DNA of 64,000 nt from Lactarius indigo (GCA_025766275.1 JAFKAC010000001.1:2046001-2110000), one strand, 5' to 3'; positions 24,627-36,286 are shown, numbered from the stretch's first letter. Notes: generated by a model not told the origin, from the letters alone. A program made the numbers and translations.

Positions 24627-27335
24627 ATGTCCGATTCTTTTGCTGACCTTTGGAGCTCCTCTGCTCCTGTGAAACCCTCGCAGCCTGCTCGAAAGCTAGG
24701 TGCGAGTCCTGCACCACCGCCTGGAGCTCTTCGCCCGAAGTATGACGCGTTTGCCATGCTCGCGGCGTCTGCGTCCAAGACTCCAAGTCCGCGCTCCCTA
24801 ACTCCATCCGCGCCGGCTGCTGTGGCTCAAAAATCGAACGGCGGTGCAGCGCCGAGTACCTCAGGAGACGCGTTCGGTGATCTACTCTCGGGATCATTCG
24901 GATCCAATCCCAACAATGCCAACCTCAGTATAGCAGAACAAGCAGCGAGGGCTAACGCGCGAGTCACTCAGCAGCCCCCCGTACTATTGCAAACCTCGTC
25001 TGCTTGGGCAGGACTTGACTCCCTCGCGGGGGGTGCTTCTTTCTCGTCTTCGCTGCAACCCAAGCCTGCGACCCCAGAAGTCGACGATGACTGGATTTTT
25101 GGTTCCGCTACTACCCCGGCACCCAAGCCGTCGAATGATGACTCGGGACTCGAAGACTTTGTTTCCCATCCAAAGCCTTCAGGCGACCCTCTCCCTCCGC
25201 GTCCGTCCAAGGTGAACTCCTTGTGGGACCTAGACGATTTCAATTCGGCACCTAACCAAGACCGTCGCATTCCTTCGCCCGCATCAAACTTACCGCCTTC
25301 CCGTTCTGATACCCCCGGCGATTTTGATTTTGGGGATCGTGAAAACGCTTTGCTTGACGATGACTCTGGCAGCGACGACGATATATTGGGAGATCTAGGT
25401 AAACCCGCCCGCGAGCAACCCACAGCACGTTCCTCGCATTCGGTGCGTCAATGTCTTATAACAAGGCAACGACCCACAAGTTCTCTGACAGTCTCCTTTC
25501 TAGAACGTCGCCCCTGCTCATAGACCTCCTTCTCCCCCACCTCACCTTATTGGCCAAATTGTCGAGATGGGATTCTCCCCCGACCAGGCCCGGGCGGCTC
25601 TTGCCTCCACGGACTCGGGCGTTGACGTCCAGGCCGCGTTGGAGGCTTTGCTTTCAGAGCCGTCCCGGTCTTCCCCGGTTCCTACCGCAGCACGCGCGTC
25701 GGGAGGATCGCGCGCGGTGCGCGACCGTTTCCAGGACGATGATGGCTGGGGAATCGAGGAACAAAGGTCTGAGCCACCGCGGCAACACCCCGGGCAACAA
25801 GCCTACCTCTCCCGGGAGCGACCTCCCCTTTCGTCGTCTGAAACCAATTATCAACAACAGGCCGACAAACTCATAGCACAAGCCAGCGAAATCGGTTCTC
25901 GGGTATTTCAACGGGCTAACGCGTTTTGGAAGGAAGGAAAATCGAGAGTGGCAAAAGCGTATGAGGATCGCGCTCCAAGCTCGCGGGGTGAGGCTACGGG
26001 GTATAACGAAGGGCCCAGCGGGAGGCCCAGGTGGATGCAGGAGAATCCCGAAAATGATCAAGCTATTTCTCCTGGAGAGCCTTCTCGGACTAGCTTCCGG
26101 GATGAGGAGGCCGACTCTATTCCGGTGCCACCCAATCCTCGTGCACCAGCAAGAGCACGTCCCCAGGTTAAACCTTCCCCCCCTGAGCAAACCAAAAAGG
26201 TTGATCTATTCAGTGAAGACACACCCACAGCCTACGTGTCGCCCTTCCGTCGTAGCGCCGGTTCTCGCACAGCTCCTGTCCAAGCAGTGTCGCTCCGCGC
26301 GCCGTCTCCGGTTCGTCCGGCCCAACGAAACGTCATCTCCGCTTCGCCTTCTGCGATCTCTGTTTCGGGTGAACTACAAGGCGTCAGGTACCGAGATGTT
26401 CAAGCTCGGGCGCTTTGCCGAAGCTGAAGCAGCTTATACGTCGGCTATCGCCCGATTACCGGACTCACACTTGTTGCATGTGCCATTGCTGAACAACCGC
26501 GGATTGTCGCGATTCAAGACGGGAAATATATCGGGGGCCATCGATGACTTTACCGCGGTCATCGCCCTGGTCGGCCCGTCCTATCATCCGGCGCGAGAGG
26601 CCAAAGTGACGAGAGAGGAGGACGGGGCGGGCGTCGATTTGGGCGACGCGCTCGGCAAGGCGTGGCGCCGAAGGGCGGAAGCGTACGAGGGCAAGGAGAA
26701 GTGGGATTTGGCGCGACAGGACTGGGAATCTATCGTCGGTGCAGACTTTGCCAGCAAGCACCGAGGCGAAGCTCTGAGCGGTATCGGGCGATGCAAGAAG
26801 ATGGTTAGCGCCGGCGACGCACCGGATGTCGTCACTTCGTCCGCGCCGCGGGTGAACAACGCATCGCGGCCCACGAAACGCCCGGCGCCACGCCGCGGGC
26901 CCACGCCACCCTCCGAGGCGGTAGTCAGACTTAAACAGGCCAATCAAGAGGCGGAAGCGGAAGAGCAAGCGCGTCTCGAGCTCAAGGACAGCGTCGACTC
27001 GCGACTCGGCGCGTGGAAGAATGGGAAGGAGACGAATCTGCGTGCATTGGTGGCAAGTCTCGACACCGTGCTATGGCCTGAACTCGGATGGCAGAAGGTC
27101 GGAATGGCCGAGCTGGTCACGTCCAACCAGGTGAAAATTCGGTATACCAAGGCTATTGCCAAACTACACCCCGACAAGGTGCGTCCGTTTCTCCGAAGTA
27201 TGTATGCTGGACACGTTTCAACGCTCGCTGTTTTTCTCGTAGCTTAATGTCAAAAACACTACGTTGGAGCAAAGGATGATTGCTAATGGTGTATTTGGTG
27301 CACTGAATGATGCTTGGAACGCTTTCAAACCATAA
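24627..27335 (+). CDS. SWA2: Auxilin-like clathrin uncoating factor (UBA-TPR-J domain)
   Basis: Recruits Hsp70 to strip clathrin from vesicles. Start MSDSFADLWSSSAPVKPSQP, then a long disordered region with acidic DDDWIF and DLDDFN boxes likely to bind clathrin or adaptors. The UBA domain (HLIGQIVEMGFSPDQARAAL) follows an intron with donor gtgcgt at about 25444. After another linker come TPR repeats (GTEMFKLGRFAEAEAAYTSA, LNNRGLSRFKTGNISGAIDD, AWRRRAEAYEGKEKWDLARQ). The C-terminal J domain contains KLHPDK, with an intron directly after it, and ends MIANGVFGALNDAWNAFKP. At about 26370-26380 the frame moves +1 between SVSGE and YKASGTEMFK. An intron from 26308 is formally possible but would remove conserved linker. 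About 870 residues. Confidence 0.9.
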
Positions 27336-27509
27336 CCTCTTGTAGACCACCGACATGTTGTAGGACCGCGAGGGCTCTTTTTTTGTTTGCCATGAACTTT
27401 GTAGCACGATCATGCCCTCGAGGGTCTCATTAGCTCACGTACGAGTCATATCTGAACCATAATAGTCCCAGCTCATGAACACAACTCCCACCTCCCTCCG
27501 CCATCCTCA

Positions 27510-29457
27510 CTAACACACCAAACGCAGCCCATTATCCCGCAGCCACTCCAGGGCCTCTTGAATGGCCCATGTGGTGACTCGTTTCCATCGGTCGTCTTCG
27601 CGCTTCAGGTGATTCGTGATGTCATCGGTCGTTGGACCAGGGAGCGGTAGGTGCCGTCTCCGTGCGACGGCTGGTCCTAAGAATGCGTTCTCGGCTTCTC
27701 CCTTTTGGCGCGTCTGCAGCGAGCGGATCGCCCTTTCGACCTGCGTCGCCAGGTACAGTGTAGAAAGGGAAGCGTATGCCTCCTCGTCTGACGGAGGATC
27801 TGAGAGGTCCTCGGTGTGATCGGCTGACTGCGAACCGAGTCTCAAGGTCGTGCTCGATCCACAGCTGTCATCTAGTAAGGTCGAACGATATAGCATACTC
27901 GAGTCTAGTGTTGCATGGGGTTCGGGAGGAGAAAGAACGGGACCGTCCCACAAGATGATACTGCCGTCCTGATAGAGTTTGCGGATAGCCCAGGAGAACA
28001 AACGCTTGACTTTTGGGGTAGACCCCTCTGTACTCGACGCCAATCCCTTGCGTTTCCCGGCAGCAGGGTCGACGTTTGCCGCGCCGGACTGGGGTCTTTT
28101 CGTCTTCTCGCGGCGACGCGCCTCAGCTTCTACTACCCTGCGCGCCAGGGTCGCGAGCTCGGGGACACGGAGCAGAAACGAGAGTGTACAGCCAACCACG
28201 GCCCGTGCTTCATCACAAAAGCCGGGGCGTCCGACACATGACGTATGACGGGACGGCGGTCGCGGAGTGCAGAGGGCGTCACCGCGGCGTCGCAATCGTG
28301 GAGTACGTTCGTCGAATGTCGTCGGACTTTGCTTGGTCGGCGTTTTCGGCATTTGTGCTTCGGCAGCGGGATTGGTGTCGGAATCCGAGTCGCTTCCGCA
28401 GGACTGAGAACCGAAATTCAGGTAGCGTAGGTTGTCCATGAAATGCTTCACGTATATGCGGAACGTATTCTCTGTGAGGTCACGACTGCGAAGACGGGAA
28501 GGGTGACGAAGGCGCGGGGGGAGCTGATATCTTGAGAGTTAGGGATGTTTATTGAATATAGAAAAACTCGGACGCACAGAAGGGTCCTTGGACGACTTTT
28601 GAGGGCTCAACGAAGCGGAAGAAGATGGGGTAGAATGAGTGCTAGGCGTCGAGACGGGAATGGGAACATTAGTTGCTGCAGATTTCGGGGTACGTGGGAC
28701 ATCTTGGGCACCAAAAGCAACAGCACTAGATGAAGGGACGACGAATTCCTCGGGCACGAAGTAGTGCTTTTCATGCAAAGCAATGACTTGTCGCCAATGA
28801 GCAAGCTCGACCCCGGGGCCATGGCATCGCTCTACACACTTGTCGTCAGAACAGCCTCTCAAGAACGAGTTTCGGTATGGACGGACCGATTGATTCGCCG
28901 TAGATCTCCCTTGAGTTCCGCTTCGCACGAACTCTACCTTGAACTCTGACCACAGAACCAACGGGGATAAGGGGAGAAGATCTCTGTTTTGTCGGCTCTT
29001 GATTTGAACGGGGAGCGTCGTGCTTTTTGCTCGCTCGACCCCCTTGAGCATCCTGGTCGACCCGAAACGTACATTCGACGGTCCCGGTCCCATCGTCCAC
29101 TGTAAATGGGTTTCGACGTCGTCCGGCAGAGGCAATACGGCTCACGGGTGTAAAGATCACGATTCTCGTACGCCGTGGCTTCGACTACTATGGCAACTAA
29201 GGAGACTGATCTGCATGGCACACGTCCGAGGTGATAATATGGAAGGCCTGTTACGTGTCGAGTCGAATATGAGTTGGAATCCGCATGGAGAGTCGAAAGT
29301 GCCTCCCACCCCTGCTTTCACTCTCTGACATGGAAAGTACGTCTTTGATAAAGCAAGTCGCAACGGAGTTCTTGCTCATAAGCCAATTGACTAGCTGCTC
29401 ACCGGTGTGGTCACCACCCATGTTAGTAGAGCTGTGTTTGTTATCTACGCGTGCCAT
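27510..29457 (-). CDS. STN1: CST complex subunit STN1 (telomere capping)
   Basis: OB-fold protein that works with Ten1 and Ctc1/Cdc13 at telomeres and with DNA polymerase alpha. Start MARVDNKHSSTNMGG at 29457. The N-terminal OB fold shows NSVATCFIKDVLSM, YYHLGRVPCRSVSLVAIVVE, ENRDLYTLDDGTGTVECTF and VRVQGRVRAKRNSREIY, followed by ELAHWRQVIALHEKHYFVPE. LDDGTG is formed across a short 46-base intron at 29100-29145. An exon beginning LPPRLRHPSRLRSRDLTENT leads into FRIYVKHFMDNL and then a C-terminal half with KVKRLFSWAIRKLYQDGSII and DDRWKRVTTWAIQEALEWLR, consistent with the winged-helix domains. TAG at 27510. No frame break is needed. Head-to-head with TMA22? No: both are on the minus strand, and TMA22 lies upstream. 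Confidence 0.85.
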
Positions 29458-29525
29458 AGTTTTGCACGCTACTAATACAAGACGAACGCAAGCGCGATCG
29501 CGTAGTCATACGGCGACGCGTGCAA

Positions 29526-29560
29526 TCATGTGACCACCACAGGTGATAGTGGTCACGTGA
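29526..29560. repeat. 12-bp inverted repeat with 11-base loop upstream of STN1
   Basis: Left arm 29526-29537 TCATGTGACCAC and right arm 29549-29560 GTGGTCACGTGA are reverse complements with one mismatch. It lies 70-100 bases upstream of the STN1 start and about 25 bases beyond the TMA22 stop. It may be a paired factor-binding site or a hairpin. Confidence 0.7.
29553..29560. promoter_or_regulatory. TCACGTGA palindrome upstream of STN1
   Basis: Exact copy of the octamer found upstream of MCM6 and between GLC3 and the carboxypeptidase gene. It forms the right arm of the inverted repeat here. Function inferred. Confidence 0.5.
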
Positions 29561-29561
29561 T

Positions 29562-29578
29562 AAAAAAAAAAAAAAAAA
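29562..29578 (+). repeat. A17 homopolymer
   Basis: Seventeen A residues between the STN1 promoter box and the TMA22 stop codon at 29584. Read on the minus strand it is a T run directly downstream of TMA22. Confidence 0.85.
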
Positions 29579-29583
29579 CATAA

Positions 29584-30498
29584 TCATTGTTCGGTGTCCT
29601 TTTTCCTCTTCTCCTCGACAAGCTCAATGTTGTCTATTAACACACCTTTGAGAATGTCAAGCCCCTTCTTTCCACCCTTACCGTCTTCATTTGCTTCGGC
29701 GATCATATCGTAGATTTCCTGAGAGACGTCGCCTTGCACGACGATTTCGTCAATGCCAGCGGCATTCTTCGTAACAGACCCGCCTGTCGCAAATCGCTGA
29801 GCGAATAGTTTGGCGGCCTTCTTCAGATCGACACCTGTCTCTAGTGTTACAATTGACCCAGGTGTGCAGACGCAAGCAACCATACCGAAGGCCTCAAGAC
29901 CACGAATCGAGGTCACAAATTTACGCTTATTTCGCTCTATCCGTTTAATGATAACCTACAAGGAGAAAGGTAAGCGAACAGGGTATTGGGATCAAATGAG
30001 GTTTCTACATGAGAGGCCTAAGAAGTTCAGTTAGAATTTGAATGAGACCGTCAGAGACTGCAAGAACACACCAATTTCTTTTTTCTGGCTGCATCTGCTT
30101 TGGCATCTGCTTTAGCTTCTTTCTTGATCGTTTCTTCCTCCAATTTGCTCTGCGCTTCTTGACTTATTGTTCCGAGCTTGGCTTTCAGAGCCACTTGAGA
30201 ATAAAGAGAATCCGGACATGAGGGTGAGCAAGATATCACGAAATTGTGGACACACCATCGGAATAATACTTTTCGTACAGGTCAGGGTGTTGTGCTTGTA
30301 ACCACTCCTTGCATTTTGAGAGACTGTTGCCAAACTCACAGTACTCCGGGGGGTAGGTGCAGACTAATCAGCCTGGTCAACGATCGGACAAAGTAGGTTC
30401 CAGTGCAAGAGTTTGATCTAACCGCCACAGTAGAACATCTGCACTGGGGGCGTTGCCCGTTTTTCTAGCTGCGTGGAGGGGTCTACTGTTGCTGCCAT
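29584..30498 (-). CDS. TMA22: Density-regulated protein homolog (TMA22), SUI1 domain
   Basis: Partner of MCT-1/Tma20; the pair recycles 40S subunits after termination and assists re-initiation. Start MAATVDPSTQLEKRATPPVQ at 30498. The Cys-rich N-terminus MFYCGVC is joined by an intron to TYPPEYCEFGNSLSKCKEWL, the DENR signature. A lysine-rich linker (KKEAKADAKADAARKKK) precedes the SUI1 domain: VIIKRIERNKRKFVTSIRGL, then, across an intron, GVDLKKAAKLFAQRFATGGS, DEIVVQGDVSQEIYDMI, and an acidic-basic tail EEKRKKDTEQ. About 200 residues, as in relatives. The start is the only ATG in frame with the conserved N-terminus. No frame defects seen. Confidence 0.92.
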
Positions 30499-30656
30499 AG
30501 TGGTAAGTGTTCGATAAGCCTAAGATCAGATCAGTCTGAGCCCTGAGAGCCTTCCCCCCGGCGAGCCACGGCCCGTCTTCGGTGACCATGTAGTTCCCAT
30601 GTTCAATGATACTGCACTACAACGTACAACTCCCATCAATTATTGTCAATCATCAA

Positions 30657-31034
30657 TCACTGCCTGTCTTCCTCAGACCCGGGTTGGTCCTTCTCCGCCC
30701 CCAATTTCCTCCCACCGTATTGGAGCTTCTTGCTCCCCTCGCCATTAGACGGTGGTTCATAGGGTTCTTGCCTATCCATCGTCCTGTATTCCTCTGACCC
30801 AACACCCGCCTGACTAAACTTTCCGGACGGCGGCTCGTGTGGTCGTTGCACTTTGTCCGAAGAGCCGTCTACCTGATAGGTAGAAGCATCGGCAGGGGGG
30901 GAGCTGTCTACTTCTTTGAAGTAGGACTCTGCGGAGTGGCTCCCTTGCGCGAATGAGGGTGAGGTTGAGAATTTGCTATAGGGACGGGCAGAGACGAGAG
31001 TGGCCCGAATGTTATAGCGAGCAAAGGGGCGCAT
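30657..31034 (-). CDS. Small protein with predicted mitochondrial presequence, function unknown
   Basis: A 125-codon uninterrupted frame. The first 30 residues (MRPFARYNIRATLVSARPYS, then KFSTSPSFAQ) are basic, Ser/Thr-rich and acid-free, a typical mitochondrial targeting sequence. The rest is polar and probably disordered (DKVQRPHEPPSGKF, YEPPSNGEGSKKLQYGGRKL, GAEKDQPGSEEDRQ). Such short presequence-bearing proteins with a C-terminal Gly/Glu/Pro-rich end occur widely in fungi. I cannot assign a function. It is divergent from the gene starting at 31158, 123 bases away. Confidence 0.6.
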   Translation of the reverse strand: MRPFARYNIRATLVSARPYSKFSTSPSFAQGSHSAESYFKEVDSSPPADASTYQVDGSSDKVQRPHEPPSGKFSQAGVGSEEYRTMDRQEPYEPPSNGEGSKKLQYGGRKLGAEKDQPGSEEDRQ

Positions 31035-31157
31035 TGTATGAGGTCCAAGTTAAAGTTGTATGTAAGAGAAATGTCGGCATGTCATGAATGACCTCACCAT
31101 CGCTAAAATCGCCAAAATGTTTATTTTCAATTTCATATCCGTCCCCGCTCCGCCAGC

Positions 31158-32378
31158 ATGAGCATAAAACGATATTTCTCTCAAGTATCCACTTCCAAAG
31201 ACGAAGGACCACAGAAGAAGAAAGTCAAATCAGGTTGGCCTTTTCTCGTCCAATCTTTGACTCTTGTTCTGAATTACTCACCGAAATAACTGACAGACCT
31301 TCCCACACTTGACAACGAACTCTTTCCTCTCCTCGATCTCTCGTCACCGTCCCTTTCTTCCCATGATTCGATCACAGAACATTTCGACAAAATCGCGGAA
31401 CATTTGTTCCAACGTTCTTACCTGGTCTGTTACTCTACCAAACGCGACGGCAGTCCCAAATGGGTACTGTACGAATTTCTCGAGTTTGAGTTTTATATGA
31501 TCAAGGCTGGCTGTCATCCCGACCCATACACCCACGACGAAGCGGAGCAGCGGCTACCGGGAGTATGGTCCGTGCATTTCTCCGTCCCCCCTTGCTGTGT
31601 GCTTAATCAAAGACGGCCAGGTACTTTCATCGCGTTCCCCGGTACAACGGCAAAGCTGCTGCAGGATATCGTAGCGGCTCTCGAAAAGGACTCGATTTGA
31701 CTATCGGAACGCCGGACACCCCTGCTTCTTCCGATTTGTCACCTCCAATTCCCGTCCGGGGTGGTATCCTACTTGCGGTCCCTCCGAAGGGTTTCCGACT
31801 CGGTTGTAGTATCGGGTCCTTCTCTGCTCGTCGACGAACTGTTGCGGTGCAGTGGCTCTCCTGACATCACCGAACTCGTCACTGAAAAGTGGTTCGGCGA
31901 AATCTCTGCTTTCCGACCACCTCCTTCCGAAAACCCCGCTTCGATTCCAGCGGCTCTCTTCATTGGCAGCAAGCAGACGCACACCTCGTCTCAGATCTAC
32001 AAGTCTTCGCGTATCGGCATCGATCTCTCGAACACATCTTCATCGGACCGGCGTCTGCAATATGTTTGCAAGCCCTATCGGTTTTACATCCTTCCACGAC
32101 TCCTCACCGCGAACGGTCGCGGGCAAACGTTCCTTGGGGTTTACGACCACTGCGTTGATACACTTCAGGTTTCAAACTCGTCACTTGCGGGCAAGATAGC
32201 TAGTTTGACAGGCCTCCAACCGCAGACCGTCGACAAATACTTGAAGGCATACCGAGAGGCACTTGCTTCCGGAGAATTGGAACCCTTCATAGGGCCGGGT
32301 GGCAAGGGTGCTGCTTCGTCCCCGGTGCCTTTCCTGCAACTTGTGGGCGCCTGGCGGCGGCGCCACCTGGCGGAATAG
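31158..32378 (+). CDS. Conserved protein, possibly 3-methyladenine DNA glycosylase-like, +1 frame break
   Basis: Start MSIKRYFSQVSTSKDEGPQK followed by a KKKVK basic patch, then an intron. Conserved-looking blocks: LYEFLEFEFYMIKAGCHPDP followed by YTHDEAEQ, GVWYFHR formed across an intron (donor gtccgt near 31568, acceptor gccag), GYRSGSRKGLDLTIG, PVRGGILL, SSRIGIDLS, and KPYRFYILPRL. This FY..H.DPYTH...G.WYFHR...KGLDL pattern recalls proteins of bacteria and fungi sometimes labelled DNA-3-methyladenine glycosylase-like, but I cannot place catalytic residues, so the function is open. Near 31770-31776 (CTACTTGCGGTCC) one base must be skipped to join GGILL to RSLRRVSDSVV. Stop TAG 32376-32378. 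About 340 residues. Confidence 0.75.
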
Positions 32379-34542
32379 GTCGCGAATATTCTGAGCTCGC
32401 TAATAGCTAACAACCTAGAGAAGTACGATCTAATGGCTCAAGATCTACACAATTAGAAAACCAAAGTAAATTCATATGGTAGCGATGGAAGAACATCAGG
32501 AACAAGACCTTCACCGTGCCTTTTTTCTATGTTGCTAGATATCTCCTTACTTATCGTATTCCGCAGATTCGAATCATAGTTCCTCGTAGAACACATATTA
32601 ATCCACGATAATGTAATATATGATTACCCCCATTCACCACGAAGTGAACTGCATCTTACTTGCTTGGCTGGCGGTCCAGCTGCGCATTGCAGGCCACCTT
32701 AACACCACCCGTTACCCAAGTCATCTGAAATCGGGCTGCTATTTACGGGCAGTCCATGGTAAAGCTCATAACGATACACGGCACTGCGTTTGAATGCTGG
32801 CGGTGTGGATGCAAGTTGTAGAATGATGTGTCGCACGCGACCGTGTGCAAATGTCAACATATCCAGCTGGTCAGTTCGCAAACCAATGCATACCCGCTGC
32901 CGCGTATAGATAAGTCTTAGTATCAAAACCTTGACTTGTGAGTGTGAATTATTGTAGTAGGGGAGGCCTCGGAGGGGATATGAGCATCCGACAGCGGACT
33001 CAGCCGCCGGTTGGTACTGACTACCTTGGTTTTCATAGGACTCATCCATACTGGAAGCAATGGGTATACATTGTGTTTCACCGGTTGAGGTCATCGGTAC
33101 TAAATCCGGCGCACTTCCGATTTACAGTGGTAGTCTCGCCCTGGTCTTTACGAGCTTTACAGCTCGGCCTATGTCTCTTAGATGCGAACGAAAGAGCCAG
33201 ACCCTCCGCGAATTCAACCAGTGCCACATTCCTCGTAGATCTGACCACCGAGGGGGCCCCTTTGCAAGCCGACTCAAACAATGTTCAGAAGGTTCTTGAC
33301 CACCTTCGGGTCTGTCACAACATCACCCATCATATGCATCACACTTCGCTGGGTAATGACAATTCGAATGAGGACGTGCCACAGGCTCCCCCCAGATGGT
33401 TTCACGACAGGAGGGCAATTCGTATGGGTCCCTCACTCATTTCCTCAACATCATCGTTCGCGCTGCTAGTTACCTCAGAGATCTTCTGTTTCTTCCTCAT
33501 GGTACAGAGATGCGGGAAATGGTCGAACTAGAGAAGCCTCTGAAGCCCGATATTCTGGAGCTTGTCCGTTCATCTCCTCTTCATTGGCAGTAGGTTTCCT
33601 GGAATGGTGGCCATAATCGTCCAAGTACAAGTATTCATCGCAAAACGAGGTCTTCGAGAGTCTCATCCGAGAGTGGCTGGTCATTTCCGATACTTCTTGT
33701 GTGTTTCTCAGGAAACTCGAGCGTACGTTGTCCAACTCAAGAAACGACGTGGACTCACAGAAAAAGATCATTTGATGGACTCGAAAAGCACTGTGGAGAG
33801 GTTTACATCAAGTTCAAAGCTGGGTATAGTCACCTCAAACGCATCAGGACTTATCGAGACTGGAAGGAAGTTGTGGACGAACAAGTAGCGGCGATGTAGA
33901 GTACGATTAGTGATCAGACACGCAATCTGAAAATGGAGCACTAACGGAGCACGAACTTGGGTCAAGCACTGTCTTTCGTGGAGGGCATTGGCAGGGAGCA
34001 TTCACGGGGATTTTGTTGCCCGTAAGCCCTTTAGGACATGTTCGTTGCTTTCAATACCCGGCCATTACCCTTTAAGTCCCGCTCCCTCCCTGAGCGTCGA
34101 TCAACTGGCTAATGTTTCTGAACTTTGTTATTTGAGAAGCATCAGAGGGGTTGCTTACGATGGAAATTGCCATCACTGTGGACCTAAGTTCAGCTATTCC
34201 ACAGCCGAATTGAACCATGCAAAAGAATAAATGTTTCGCATCGAGATCTTAATAGGAAAAGTATGAGGGACTCGAAAGAGTCGGTGAGGGCATGGAGTCG
34301 TATTAATCGATACAAGTAAGGTAACTTTAATCTTCCAGCGTGCTGCGAGCTGGCGGCGACGAGTGCCGCCTCATTACAAGCTTCACGAACAAGCTTAGCT
34401 AGCTGATATAAGTTCCGATGGGATGCCATGAGTAATAAATTACCTAACGAGGGGTCAGTAAGCGTCAGTCCCATTATAATAGCGGGTGTCCGAAACTTAC
34501 GGAAGGTGAGGTTTCCAGAATGGGCAAGGTCGTAAGAAAAGG
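32379..34542. other. About 2.1 kb without a recognisable gene
   Basis: Open frames up to about 195 codons occur on both strands (for example + 32938-33531 and - 32699-33094, - 33475-33771), but none shows a family pattern, consistent intron borders or a convincing start. The first 300 bases are AT-rich. The acidic frame ending LYHEEETEDL (minus, about 33475) is the least unlikely exon. Either a fast-evolving lineage-specific gene or gene remnants. Confidence 0.4.
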
Positions 34543-35993
34543 CTACTTCGAGCCAAAGAAGCGTGTGAACGCGGAGACAATAGTCTCAGGGTGGCTAACC
34601 GTCAGGTCATTCCCACCTCCCTGAATGGTGATGAGTTCGGATTGTGGAAGGAGTTTTTGTATGCGCGCAGCATATTTGTAGGGAACGGTTTTATCCTCAG
34701 TGCCCTGATAGGTAGATACGTCCAGGGGTGCACTGACGAAACAAGGGAAAAATCTCACCCAGATAAGCAAAATTCTGCGATTGGATGCGCCCAATGCTTC
34801 AAATGATTTATGTAGACCCCGAATGGGGCCATCTCTGAGAGAAGAAGCAATCGCCGCATTGTAACCTGGAAGATGCGCGGATTGTATGCGCACGATCTAA
34901 ACCAGAGTAAGAATTCAGTGCTAAAGCAGAGCTCAAGGTATGGTGTCAGTATACTTCAGATACAGGATCGCTCGAAGAAGAGTTCGCGAGTCGTTGAAGG
35001 TAAAACTAGATGGTATGATTCAGGAATGAACACACGTGATATTAGAAGGTGACCAACTCGAAAAGGAGCGCTCGATGTCACTGTTTGAATGAACGGTGAC
35101 GACATAAATCTCGTTGTTCTTGACAGGTCTCCGGACTATGATAGGATGGAATTAACGGATCACATGCACAATAGATACGTGACCATACCTCAACCAGCCC
35201 AGTTGGTGCTATAAGCGCTACCTTGTTATCGACTAAATTTGGGAAGAAGGAAGTGAACGCCGCAAGAATGCCGCCCCCCTAAACAAAGCAGCGGGAATTG
35301 GTTGGTGACTATGGCAAAATAAGGAAGATGCGCGTACCATTGAGACACCAGCGACGTGCGCCTTCGCCCATTTGATATGTTGCATGAGGAGTGCAAGCTG
35401 AGTGGCGTAGAGAGAGACGTCGTAGATTATCTCAGGAGCGTCCGAGTAACCGCGACCGTATAGATCTACTGATAATCAGTCTGGGAAACCAAGACGAATG
35501 CACGTGCTCACATACCGTACAAGAGCACTCGGTAACCACGCGACGCAAGAGCTGGCGCCACGTCCTTCCAAATTAATGAAGGTATGGATAAGCCATGGAT
35601 GAGAACAATCTAAACGAGACTGTTCAGCCGAACAACGAGATCGCGGAAAGACGACTGGATACCTTCTTGCCAGCTTCTGGGCCGAATAACCAGTAGCGGA
35701 CCTGGAGCACAGAGTTGGGGGGATGGGGCTATTAGAAAGCGGGAAAGTCGGGAGTGTTGAGAATGCACACTCACATTACCGAAGGGAAGGGAGACATATG
35801 CGCCGCCAGGGTAGTATTCTTCTGGATATATATCCTTTGCCTTGGTTTCTGGTCCGAGACTGGACAAGGATGGGTAGACGCTATACCCTTGGGGGGCGAG
35901 AGGGAACTGAGCGAAGAAGTAGGAGAGGAGGACCAAGGACGTGATGAGAAGGAAGGACAAAGTGAGACACTGATACGGGCTGGCTGGGGGCAT
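34543..35993 (-). CDS. Membrane-anchored alpha/beta hydrolase with Asn at the catalytic His position
   Basis: Start MPPASPYQCLTLSFLLITSL at 35993, with one N-terminal transmembrane helix (about residues 8-28). Then YYPGGAYVSLPFGN and VRYWLFGPEAGKK lead by an intron into IVLIHGLSIPSLIWKDVAPA (oxyanion HG). The nucleophile elbow is GVSMG, split by an intron after SM (KWAKAHVAGVSM / GGGILAAF). The acid lies in GTEDKTVP. The family's final block, usually GGGHDLT, reads GGGNDLTVSHPE at about 34600-34612, so the expected catalytic His is Asn. The frame is otherwise intact to TAA at 34543. About 330 residues. Lumenal or vesicular placement is inferred. Possible outcomes are an inactive binder, a single-base error (CAT/CAC to AAT), or a rescue by another residue. 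Confidence 0.82.
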
Positions 35994-36167
35994 ACTGCAG
36001 TGAATGGGATGAGGGCTAAGCACAGCTGCGGCCTGTGAGTCAGAGACACCTCGGGCGCACGGCAGGCTTTGGCTTTGAACGCGTGGCACGATCGGGTGAC
36101 TAGTCGGGTGCGCGGTAGTTTAGTTCTGATCAGGTAAGTTCTGTCCCCGTGATGCAGCACTGCCATG

Positions 36168-36175
36168 CCACGTGA
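36168..36175. promoter_or_regulatory. CCACGTGA box between divergent genes
   Basis: CACGTG core with flanking A, 175 bases upstream of the hydrolase start (35993, minus) and about 110 bases upstream of the + strand gene starting near 36287. One base off the TCACGTGA octamer found at three other promoters. Confidence 0.4.
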
Positions 36176-36286
36176 CCATTGAAACGCGTTTGGCGTTGCC
36201 TCAGCTTTGGTCGTGTTTGCGCGATCATCTCTCTCGCCATGGTCCTCGATGGTCCAGTCCTCGCTCTGTCAGACATCATCCATGGA

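Noticed and set aside
26308..26376. An intron as the explanation of the auxilin frame change
   Set aside because: GT and AG ends exist, but splicing would delete the linker preceding YKASGTEMFK; a +1 base fits better. Not excluded.
29100..29145. Apparent frameshift in STN1 between ENRDLYT and DDGTG
   Set aside because: A 46-base intron with gtgagc donor and ttacag acceptor restores ENRDLYTLDDGTG exactly.
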